Source of the DNA: Alphaproteobacteria bacterium
GTDB lineage: Bacteria; Pseudomonadota; Alphaproteobacteria; Rhizobiales; Rhizobiaceae
Assembly (NCBI GenBank): GCA_017308345.1
Contig: JAFKFE010000266.1
Coordinates: 1 to 6,761, forward strand
Length of the DNA stretch: 6,761 nt
Direction: 5' to 3'
This document shows positions 1-5,655 of the stretch, in pieces. Positions within the stretch are counted from its first letter, which is position 1. Each line of letters begins with the position of its first letter. The notes below the pieces were generated by a model that was not told the origin of the DNA, did not search any database, and worked only from the letters and a program-made list of their open reading frames with translations. The position numbers and the translations under genes are program-made.

Positions 1-863
1 CGGAGGCGGCCATTTATCCGGGCACGGTGATCTTCGCCGAGTCCACGCCCTACCAACGGATCGTGGTCACCCGACAGCAGCGCGACATCCGCCTCTTCCT
101 CAATTCCAACTTGCAATTCTCGTCGCTGGACGAATACCGCTACCACGAAGCGCTGGTGCATCCGGTGATGAGCGCGCTGAAGGCGCCACGCAAGGTGTTG
201 ATCATCGGCGGCGGCGACGGTTTGGCGCTCCGGGAAGTCTTGAAATATCCGGCGGTCGAGGCTGTGACCATGGTCGATCTCGACCCTGCCATGACGCGCT
301 TGTTTTCGAGCAATGAGCTGATGAGGGCTCTCAATGGCGGCGCGCTGTCCTCGCCCAAGCTGAGGCTGATCAACGCCGACGCCTTTCTCTGGCTCCGGGA
401 AAAGAAGCCCGCCGATCAGCGCTTCGACGCGGTGATCATCGACTTGCCGGACCCGTCCAACTTCTCGATCGGCAAGCTGTATTCGCTCACCTTCTATCGC
501 CAGCTGAAATCGGCGCTGAACGATGACGGCATCGTGGTCATCCAGAGCACCTCGCCGCTGGTTGCGCGCAAATCCTTCTGGTGCGTCGACAATACGCTGG
601 CGGCAGCCGGCTACCAGACCGCCGCCTATCATCTCTTCGTGCCGTCCTTCGGCGAGTGGGGCTTCATCATCGGCTCGTTCTCGCCCTATCGGGTACCGGA
701 CCATCTGCCCGAGGGGCTGCGCTTCCTCGACCTGCCGACCATGAACGCGATGTTCCAGTTTCCGCCTGACATGGCGCATGTCGCCACTGCCATCCAGCGC
801 CTCGATGACCAGCCGCTGGTGCGCTATTTCGACGAGGAGTGGGGTGATTATCTCATTTATTGA
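1..863 (+). CDS. speE: Spermidine synthase-like aminopropyltransferase, C-terminal catalytic part (5' partial, probably membrane-fused form)
   Basis: This is the catalytic domain of a polyamine aminopropyltransferase, which moves the aminopropyl group of decarboxylated AdoMet to an amine such as putrescine. The frame is open to the left edge (codons in phase from base 3, reading EAAIYPGTVIFAESTPYQR), so the GTG at 27 is probably not the true start. Numbering from that GTG, I see the substrate-site block LDEYRYHEALVHP (34-46), nucleotide-binding GGGDG (61-65), the acidic VDLD (83-86), DAF (118-120) and the catalytic-type IIDLPDP with D139 and D142, followed by KLYS. The linker before SPYQR/TPYQR and the DLPDP motif resemble the family fused to an N-terminal multi-helix membrane domain. 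That domain would lie outside the window. The gene heads the operon that ends with speD at 3765-4145, which supports a polyamine role. The true amine acceptor is unknown. Confidence 0.9.
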   Translation, partial: EAAIYPGTVIFAESTPYQRIVVTRQQRDIRLFLNSNLQFSSLDEYRYHEALVHPVMSALKAPRKVLIIGGGDGLALREVLKYPAVEAVTMVDLDPAMTRLFSSNELMRALNGGALSSPKLRLINADAFLWLREKKPADQRFDAVIIDLPDPSNFSIGKLYSLTFYRQLKSALNDDGIVVIQSTSPLVARKSFWCVDNTLAAAGYQTAAYHLFVPSFGEWGFIIGSFSPYRVPDHLPEGLRFLDLPTMNAMFQFPPDMAHVATAIQRLDDQPLVRYFDEEWGDYLIY

Positions 864-891
864 GAGCCGGATCGGCGGTCTGAAGACCTGC

Positions 892-897
892 AAGGAG
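892..897 (+). promoter_or_regulatory. Shine-Dalgarno sequence of the possible small ORF
   Basis: AAGGAG stands 8 bases before the TTG at 906. It is the best ribosome binding site in the 864-1006 gap. It lies over 100 bases from the ATG at 1007, too far to serve that start directly, which argues that something starting near 906 is translated. Confidence 0.5.
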
Positions 898-905
898 CAC
901 CGCCT

Positions 906-1010
906 TTGAACGCGATGTATCCCGCGCGGTCGGTGCCGCGAGCGATGGCGAACGCGTCGCTGCTGACGCGCTTGCTTCTGGATCGGCACACCGAGGCAGC
1001 CTCGCCATGA
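906..1010 (+). CDS. Possible small coupled ORF, 34 codons, unknown function
   Basis: A short reading frame starts at TTG 906 (or at ATG 915, without well-placed SD) and ends at TGA 1008-1010. This overlaps the ATG of the FAD protein gene as ATGA. The peptide begins MNAMYPARSVPRAMANA and ends LLLDRHTEAASP. It is basic, with one short leucine-rich stretch and no domain I recognise. The case rests on the well-spaced AAGGAG, the absence of in-frame stops and the 4-base stop/start overlap typical of translational coupling. It may be a real small protein, a leader peptide that controls translation of the next gene, or a chance frame in G/C-rich DNA. No codon-bias test is possible at this length. 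Confidence 0.4.
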   Translation: MNAMYPARSVPRAMANASLLTRLLLDRHTEAASP

Positions 1011-2641
1011 GCAGGATCACCCGCAAACAGTTCCTGGCGCTTGGAGCCGCCTCGCTCGGCCTCGCCGGTTCCGGACTTGCTAGAAGGGCGCTGTCCGGCT
1101 CCGGGGAGGGTGGTGCAGTACCCGGCGAACTCGTCGGCGCCTCCTCATCTATCGGTCACAGGCTGCGAGGCGGCGCCTTCGCTGCGCCGCACGAGATTCG
1201 CCGGGCAGATGTCGTGATCGTTGGTGGCGGCATAGCGGGCTTGGCCACCGGCTACCGCCTCGCCAAGGCCGGCTATGACGATTTCCTGCTGCTAGATCTC
1301 GAAGCCGCCCCCGGCGGCAATGCCGCCAGCGGTCGCAACGAGGTCTGCGCCTTTCCCTGGGGCGCCCATTATGTGCCGCTGCTCACCCAGGAAGCTACGG
1401 CGGTGCGGGCACTGTTCGAGGATTTCGGCATCATCACCGGTCACGGCCCCACGGGCGCGCCTATCTACGACGAATACGCCCTCTGCGCCGCGCCTTCCGA
1501 GCGCCTCTACCGCTACGGGCGCTGGCAGGACGGTTTGGTGCCGGCGATAGGCATCACAGCGGAGGAGGACGCGGAGACCGGACGCTTCTTCGCCGCGATG
1601 CGCGACTTCCGCCGCCGCGTCGGCAGCGACGGCCGGCGCGCCTTCGCCATTCCGCTCGACCTGAGTTCGCAAGACGCCGACCTGATGGCACTCGATGCCA
1701 TCGCCATGACCGACTGGATGGAGCGTGAAGGCTATCGTTCGCCGGGGCTCGCCTGGTATGTCGACTATTGCTGCCGCGATGATTACGGCACACGCTCGAA
1801 GGATGTCTCGGCCTGGGCGGGCATCCACTACTTCGCTTCCCGCAATGGCAGGGCGGCCGATGCCGACGAGCAAGGCCTGGTCACCTGGCCGGAAGGCAAT
1901 GGCTACCTCGCCCAGCGCCTTGCCAAGGTCCTGGGCCAGCGCGTGCAGCCGCGGGCGCTGGCCTTTGCCGTCGAAAGGCTTGGAACTGGCGTGGTGGTCG
2001 ACGTGTGGGATGCTGCCGCGGACAGGACCTTCCGTGTTGAGGCGAAGGCCGCGGTGCTGGCGACGCCGCATTTCGTCTCCGCGCGGCTGATGAAAGATGC
2101 AAGTCTTGCCACCGGCTTTTCCTATGCGCCTTGGGCTGTGGCCAACATCACGCTCGACAGCCTGCCGGGCGGCGCAGGAGCCGGCCTGAGCTGGGACAAT
2201 GTCGTCTTCGACAGTCCGCTGCTCGGCTATGTCGTGGCCACCCACCAGATCACCCAGATGCGCCCGACGAACACGGTGTTGACTTACTACTGGCCGCTCA
2301 GTCACCTGCCGCCGGAGGAGGCGCGCCGGGAGGCCCTCGCGCGGCCGCTGCAAGCTTGGCAGGGCATCTTCCTCAAGGAGCTTCTGGCGGTCCATCCCGA
2401 ACTCGAAGGCCATGTCCGGCGGGTCGACGTCTGGGTCTGGGGGCATGCGATGATACGGCCCGCACCGGGCTTCATCTGGGGCGTCCAGCGGCGAGCGGGT
2501 CTCGTGCAGAGGCCGCCCATCTTCACCGCCCATTCGGATATGAGCGGCGTCTCCATCTTCGAGGAGGCCTATACGCATGGGGTTCGCGCGGCTGAGAATG
2601 CCATGGCTTATTTGAAGCATCCCTTCGAGACGGTGCTGTGA
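1007..2641 (+). CDS. FAD-dependent oxidoreductase, amine oxidase-like, with Tat-like signal
   Basis: This 544-residue flavoprotein belongs to the broad NAD(P)-binding/amine-oxidase-like class. Residues 1-24 look like a Tat signal: TRKQFLALG followed by a hydrophobic stretch rich in Ala, Gly and Leu. The expected twin arginine, however, is Arg-Lys. The FAD-binding Rossmann motif follows (VVIVGGGIAGLATGYRLAKAG, residues 69-89), with the ribose-binding acid in LLLDLE and then APGGNA, as in monoamine oxidases and phytoene desaturases. The end carries a typical second FAD contact: HSDMSGVSIFEEAYTHGVRAAE (509-530). ATG 1007 is the first start in its frame after the stop at 881. GAGG at 993-996 is a fair ribosome site, and the start overlaps the small ORF's stop. 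The gene lies between the aminopropyltransferase and speD, so a polyamine or a polyamine-linked molecule is a natural guess for its substrate. The family also contains carotenoid and lipid enzymes, so the substrate is open. Confidence 0.85.
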   Translation: MSRITRKQFLALGAASLGLAGSGLARRALSGSGEGGAVPGELVGASSSIGHRLRGGAFAAPHEIRRADVVIVGGGIAGLATGYRLAKAGYDDFLLLDLEAAPGGNAASGRNEVCAFPWGAHYVPLLTQEATAVRALFEDFGIITGHGPTGAPIYDEYALCAAPSERLYRYGRWQDGLVPAIGITAEEDAETGRFFAAMRDFRRRVGSDGRRAFAIPLDLSSQDADLMALDAIAMTDWMEREGYRSPGLAWYVDYCCRDDYGTRSKDVSAWAGIHYFASRNGRAADADEQGLVTWPEGNGYLAQRLAKVLGQRVQPRALAFAVERLGTGVVVDVWDAAADRTFRVEAKAAVLATPHFVSARLMKDASLATGFSYAPWAVANITLDSLPGGAGAGLSWDNVVFDSPLLGYVVATHQITQMRPTNTVLTYYWPLSHLPPEEARREALARPLQAWQGIFLKELLAVHPELEGHVRRVDVWVWGHAMIRPAPGFIWGVQRRAGLVQRPPIFTAHSDMSGVSIFEEAYTHGVRAAENAMAYLKHPFETVL

Positions 2642-3765
2642 TGGCGCATTCCTTCCTCAGGGCACAGCCCTGGATATTCTCCTCCCGCTTCGACCTCGGC
2701 TTCATCCTGGCGCCGGCGCTCGTGGTGACATTGGCCGCCATGGGTTGGTCTCTGCTTGGCAATCCGGCGGACGAGACGTCGCCATGGGTCTGGCTGGCGC
2801 TGGTGGTCGGGGTCGACGTGGCCCACGTCTATTCGACCCTGTTTCGCACCTATCTTGACCGCGCCGAGCTGAGCGCGAGGCCGTGGCTCTATGGCTTGAC
2901 GCCTCTGTTGGGCTGGCTGGGCGGCTGCCTGCTCTATTGGTGCGGTAGCTTGGTTTTCTGGCGCGTGCTCGCCTATGCCGCCGTGTTCCACTTCGTGCGC
3001 CAGCAATACGGGTTCATGATGATCTATGCCCGCCGCGAACGCGGCCTGCCGCCGCTCTTCCGCCGCATCGACAAGGCGGCGATCTACGGCGCAACGCTCT
3101 ATCCGCTGATCTACTGGCATTGCCACCGGCGACAATTCTCCTGGTTCATCGAAGGCGATTTCATACGCCTCGACCTGCCGCTGTTCGCCACGATCGCCGG
3201 CCTCGCCTATGGCGCCATCCTAGTTGCCTATCTCGTCAAGGAGGCCGCGCTGCTCCAACGTGGCATCGGCTTCAACCTCCCGCGCAATTTGCTGCTCGCG
3301 GGCACCGCTGCGTCCTGGTTCATCGGCATCGTTCTGTTCGACAACGATCTCCTCTTCACGGGCACCAACATCATCGCCCACGGCATCCCCTATATCGCCT
3401 TGATCTGGGGCTACGGCCGCAATCAAACGCGGTTGCAAGGGCGGCGCAGTTCCTTCCTGGCGCCATGGATCGCTCGTCTGTTCACCTGGCGGGCCGTGCC
3501 GTTCTACATCGCCATTCTCTTCGGATTGGCCTATCTGGAGGAGGGCTTGTGGGACGGCCTCGTCTGGCGCGAGCATGGCAGCCTCTTCGGCACCTTCAGC
3601 ACTCTTCCTTGGTTGGGCTCTTCCGATGCACTGATCTGGCTGGCGCCGCTACTGGCGATGCCCCAAGCCACCCACTACATCCTCGACGCCGTAATCTGGC
3701 GCCTGCATACGAGGGACACCAATTGGAAGCAGGTGCTGTTCGCGCAAGAGCCGGGACGGTCGTGA
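2641..3765 (+). CDS. Uncharacterised polytopic membrane protein with membrane-embedded histidines
   Basis: This is a 374-residue integral membrane protein with about ten hydrophobic segments, roughly at 18-40, 47-65, 82-106, 107-128, 145-160, 177-199, 215-233, 240-257, 281-300 and 325-352. I chose ATG 2641, which overlaps the previous stop as TGATG; the GTG one codon earlier is less likely. I do not recognise a named family with certainty. Several histidines sit in or beside helices within motif-like contexts: H62 (DVAHVYSTLFRTY), H117 (FHFVRQQYGF), H160/H162 (YWHCHRR), H247 (NIIAHGIPY) and H345 (QATHYILDAVIWR). This layout recalls membrane iron enzymes such as the Brp/Blh carotene-cleaving family and membrane desaturases, but that is an inference from pattern only. 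Overlaps on both sides place it firmly in the operon between the FAD protein and speD, so it may act on the same substrate or carry the pathway at the membrane. Confidence 0.8.
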   Translation: MAHSFLRAQPWIFSSRFDLGFILAPALVVTLAAMGWSLLGNPADETSPWVWLALVVGVDVAHVYSTLFRTYLDRAELSARPWLYGLTPLLGWLGGCLLYWCGSLVFWRVLAYAAVFHFVRQQYGFMMIYARRERGLPPLFRRIDKAAIYGATLYPLIYWHCHRRQFSWFIEGDFIRLDLPLFATIAGLAYGAILVAYLVKEAALLQRGIGFNLPRNLLLAGTAASWFIGIVLFDNDLLFTGTNIIAHGIPYIALIWGYGRNQTRLQGRRSSFLAPWIARLFTWRAVPFYIAILFGLAYLEEGLWDGLVWREHGSLFGTFSTLPWLGSSDALIWLAPLLAMPQATHYILDAVIWRLHTRDTNWKQVLFAQEPGRS

Positions 3766-4145
3766 TGGATGCTCGTTCGACCGATTTGGCGCAGACCGTG
3801 CAGGCGTTACCCTTCGCACCCGGTGTGCATCTGCTCGTCGATTTCCGGGAATGTCGCGACCTGCGGGATGTCGAGGGAATTGAACGCGCATTGCGCGAGG
3901 CGGCCGCTGCCTGCGATGCCACCGTGCTGGACGTCATGTTGCATAATTTTGGCGAAGGCGGCGGCATAACCGGGGTCGCGTTGCTCGCCGAATCCCATAT
4001 CAGCATCCATACCTGGCCCGAGACGGGTTATGCAGCCATTGACATCTTCATGTGCGGCCGCTGCGACCCTCGCAGAGCCTTGCCCGTGTTGGATAGGTGG
4101 TTCTCGCCCGGCAGGAGGAGGATCACGGAGCACCAGCGAGGATAA
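3765..4145 (+). CDS. speD: S-adenosylmethionine decarboxylase proenzyme, class 1b
   Basis: This pyruvoyl enzyme decarboxylates AdoMet to give the aminopropyl donor used by spermidine synthases. It has 126 residues, the usual size of the short bacterial and archaeal class. The motif ESHISIHTWPE is present. Self-cleavage is expected between E76 and S77, with S77 becoming the pyruvoyl group. H82 and C97 (in FMCG) match the catalytic His and Cys, with the same spacings as in the Thermotoga enzyme (Ser63, His68, Cys83). LLVDFREC near the N-terminus and LHNFGEGGGITGVALLAESH are also typical. The same frame is open far upstream by chance, but ATG 3765 overlaps the preceding stop (TGATG) and gives the right length, so it is the start. 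SpeD homologues can evolve into ornithine or arginine decarboxylases, yet this motif looks canonical. It is the last gene of the operon. Confidence 0.95.
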   Translation: MDARSTDLAQTVQALPFAPGVHLLVDFRECRDLRDVEGIERALREAAAACDATVLDVMLHNFGEGGGITGVALLAESHISIHTWPETGYAAIDIFMCGRCDPRRALPVLDRWFSPGRRRITEHQRG

Positions 4146-4199
4146 TGCCACGAACGGGAGTGATCGCAGCTTAGCAGCGCCCGCCAGATATTCTGGTAA

Positions 4200-4379
4200 G
4201 AACGCCGAAACCATTCCTCTGAGAGCGGGCAGTCGCGCTCGTGCGAGAACCTGGAGCCGCGCGATCTCGAGGACATCGGCATTCCCGGCTGCTGTCTGGC
4301 CCGAATGCGTAAAGCGAGCCTGCTCATCAAGGTCAGCTATGGCTTGTATCGCGCTACAGACGAATCCGCAGCGGAATGA
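4200..4379 (+). pseudogene. Possible relic of a DUF1127 (YjiS-like) small protein
   Basis: The reading frame between the stops at 4197 and 4377 contains ENLEPRDLEDIGIP (4245-4286), followed by a Cys/Arg-rich stretch. This resembles the core of DUF1127 proteins, small basic proteins common in rhizobia whose signature is roughly L..L..R.L.DIG.... No usable start codon or ribosome site stands before it in this frame, and the usual basic helix before the core is not recognisable, so it appears decayed or frameshifted. The match is a short motif judged by eye and could be chance. Confidence 0.3.
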
Positions 4380-4440
4380 TTGCGATAACAGGGACCAGCG
4401 CTGCTCGAACCACAATCGTGCGCATGTCGCAAATAGATGC

Positions 4441-4446
4441 TATAAA
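4441..4446 (+). promoter_or_regulatory. Possible -10 element (TATAAA) before the NYN gene
   Basis: TATAAA lies 30 bases before the start of the NYN gene, in a locally A/T-richer patch. No good -35 hexamer is visible 16-18 bases upstream, so this is a weak call. Confidence 0.2.
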
Positions 4447-4457
4447 TGAAGATGCGC

Positions 4458-4464
4458 AGGGAGG
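4458..4464 (+). promoter_or_regulatory. Ribosome binding site of the NYN gene
   Basis: AGGGAGG stands 12 bases before ATG 4477. The spacing is a little long, but this is the only strong purine block there. The nearer ATGs at 4446 and 4452 are in another frame. Confidence 0.5.
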
Positions 4465-4476
4465 CCGAACGATCGA

Positions 4477-5310
4477 ATGGAAAATGGGGACCGGTCGCGA
4501 ACCACATCTGATCGGCGAATCGCCTTGCTCATCGATGCGGACAATGTGTCCCACGGCAAGATCGCAGCGATACTGGCAGAACTTTCAAAATACGGCACAG
4601 CCAATATCCGCCGCGCCTATGGCGATTGGGCAAGCGCCAATCTCAGGAACTGGAAAGACAAGCTCCACAATTTTGCAATTCGGCCCATTCAACAGTTCAC
4701 CTATTCGGCCGGTAAAAACGCTACCGATATTGCGCTTGTGATCGATGCAATGGAGCTTCTCTACACGCAAAAGCTTGACGCTTTCTGTTTGGCTTCCAGT
4801 GACGCCGATTTCACGCCACTAGTGATGCAGTTGAAGGCCAATGGGCATGACGTCTACGGATTTGGGGAACGCAAAACGCCCACACCGTTTGTCAATGCCT
4901 GCACGACTTTCCTCTATCTCGATAGCCTGGAAGATGCTGAGCAACCGACGACTCCCGCCCCCGGCGGAAAATCAAAGACCAAAGCGGAATCAGCGGCCAG
5001 ATATAAAACGCCCGGTGAAAAGCCCGCCGACAAGCGAACCGGCAAGTCTCTGTCGCAAGATACGACTCTCGTGACGATCCTGCGTGGTGCTGTGGAAGCC
5101 ACAGCGCAAGAGGACGGATGGGCCACCATGTCATCGGCAGGAAGCGCAGCGAAACGACAGGCGCCTATCGACCCACGAAACTATGGAGTGAAGAACTTTC
5201 CCGCACTCTTCGCGGCGACTGGCCTCTTCGACATAGTGAAGATTGAGAGTGGGCAGAGCTACGTCGCAGACAAGCGGAACAAGGACCGCGCACCACAGCC
5301 GAGCCGATAG
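4477..5310 (+). CDS. NYN (PIN-like, LabA/DUF88) domain protein with C-terminal OST-HTH/LOTUS domain
   Basis: This is a 277-residue cytoplasmic protein predicted to be an RNA-processing nuclease. The NYN domain spans about residues 13-150. Its acidic residues are visible: LLIDADN (D20, D22), NATDIALVIDAMEL (D84, D90) and SSDADFTPLV (D109, D111), in the order expected for the PIN-like metal site. A linker rich in Pro, Lys and Ala (about 155-193) leads to a second domain at about 195-268 (TLVTILRGAVEA, WATMSSAGSAAKR, YGVKNFPALFAATGLFDI, YVADKR). That matches the OST-HTH/LOTUS fold, a winged helix thought to bind RNA. No signal peptide or membrane segment is seen. The gene stands alone, with its own ribosome site, a spacer in front and a terminator behind, so it is probably not part of the polyamine operon. 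Its target is unknown. Confidence 0.9.
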   Translation: MENGDRSRTTSDRRIALLIDADNVSHGKIAAILAELSKYGTANIRRAYGDWASANLRNWKDKLHNFAIRPIQQFTYSAGKNATDIALVIDAMELLYTQKLDAFCLASSDADFTPLVMQLKANGHDVYGFGERKTPTPFVNACTTFLYLDSLEDAEQPTTPAPGGKSKTKAESAARYKTPGEKPADKRTGKSLSQDTTLVTILRGAVEATAQEDGWATMSSAGSAAKRQAPIDPRNYGVKNFPALFAATGLFDIVKIESGQSYVADKRNKDRAPQPSR

Positions 5311-5342
5311 GGATAAGAAATTCCATCATTGCTGTTGATGGC

Positions 5343-5367
5343 AAAGGCGCCGGCGGGCGCTTTTCTT
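5343..5367 (+). terminator. Likely intrinsic terminator of the NYN gene
   Basis: The stem GCGCC (5347-5351) pairs with GGCGC (5356-5360) across a GGCG loop. The preceding AAA can extend the stem past a bulged G, and TTTTCTT follows. It starts about 33 bases after the NYN stop. The stem is short but G/C-only. Confidence 0.55.
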
Positions 5368-5448
5368 GCCGGCTAACGCCACCATCTGTGGGCGAGAGGG
5401 GTGCCGGAAGGGCGGGCGGTCGAGAGAGTGCACCGGATCGCTGGAATG

Positions 5449-5532
5449 CTAGGCGTCGGCCGGCGGCGGCTTGATGAAGAGTTCAGTCAGACCTACCTCA
5501 GGCGTGTCCCCGCAACCAATTCTATCATAAAT
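5449..5532 (-). pseudogene. Possible C-terminal remnant of a lost gene
   Basis: On the - strand a frame of 27 codons lies between TAG at 5533-5535 and TAG at 5449-5451. It reads IYDRIGCGDTPEV and then GLTELFIKPPPADA. The last half uses G/C-ending codons and a Pro/Ala/Asp tail as native C-termini of high-GC bacteria often do. There is no start codon, and I cannot name the family. It may well be chance. Confidence 0.2.
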
Positions 5533-5536
5533 CTAT

Positions 5537-5567
5537 AACCGTCCCGGTCTAACCGGGGCGGTTTTTT
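5537..5567 (+). terminator. Strong intrinsic terminator without an obvious upstream gene
   Basis: The arms AACCGTCCCGG (5537-5547) and CCGGGGCGGTT (5553-5563) form an 11-bp stem with a single U-G pair and a TCTAA loop. The T run extends to 5567 (six T's, 5562-5567, then GTT). This is a textbook terminator on the + strand. The opposite strand has no T run after the stem, so it is not clearly bidirectional. It lies about 170 bases beyond the NYN terminator and may serve as a backup for that gene or end a small RNA. Confidence 0.85.
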
Positions 5568-5655
5568 GTTGGACGCGCACATCCCCCTGAAGGTAGTAAC
5601 AGGGACTTTCAGCCCAACCTACTTCCCAGGCGAATGGCGTGCCCCACCAGCGCGT

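Larger units (their letters stand above)
4146..4476. other. Spacer between speD and the NYN gene, mostly unassigned
   Basis: This is 331 bases without an intact gene that I can support. Its contents are a small perfect hairpin CCAGA-TAT-TCTGG (4184-4196) with no T run after it, a possible DUF1127-like relic (4200-4379) and a TATAAA hexamer (4441-4446) before the NYN gene. I see no convincing intrinsic terminator for the speD operon. Reading frames on the opposite strand run through the end of speD and look like shadows. Confidence 0.6.
5311..5655. other. Convergent intergenic region with two + strand terminators
   Basis: This is 345 bases between the NYN gene (+) and the GH16 gene (-). It contains a terminator after the NYN gene, a second and stronger + strand terminator at 5537-5567, and a short - strand frame (5449-5532) that looks like the end of a lost gene. 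The rest, including 5374-5448 and 5568-5655, shows nothing I can name. No tRNA cloverleaf was found although GCAACCA occurs at 5512-5518. Confidence 0.6.

Noticed and set aside
866..888. Small inverted repeats GCCG-GAT-CGGC and GGTCT-GA-AGACC after the spermidine synthase stop
   Set aside because: Stems of 4-5 bp with very tight loops and no T run; expected by chance in such DNA.
1292..2620. 442-codon open frame on the - strand inside the FAD protein gene
   Set aside because: It lies wholly opposite a gene with clear FAD motifs, shows no recognisable domain and has the composition of a shadow frame in G/C-rich DNA.
3120..3764. Long in-frame upstream extension of speD
   Set aside because: It overlaps the membrane protein gene, encodes Arg/His/Pro-rich nonsense, and SpeD of normal length begins at ATG 3765 with a TGATG overlap.
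4184..4196. Perfect hairpin CCAGA-TAT-TCTGG after speD as a terminator
   Set aside because: The stem is only 5 bp and no T run follows.
3807..4415. 202-codon - strand frame across the end of speD and the spacer
   Set aside because: Two thirds lies antisense to speD; the part in the spacer has no recognisable motif and no ribosome site was seen.
5503..5518. GTCCCCGCAACCA-like end as a tRNA or tmRNA 3' terminus in front of the terminator
   Set aside because: No T-arm (TTCGA-type loop) stands in the right place and no matching 5' acceptor strand was found upstream.
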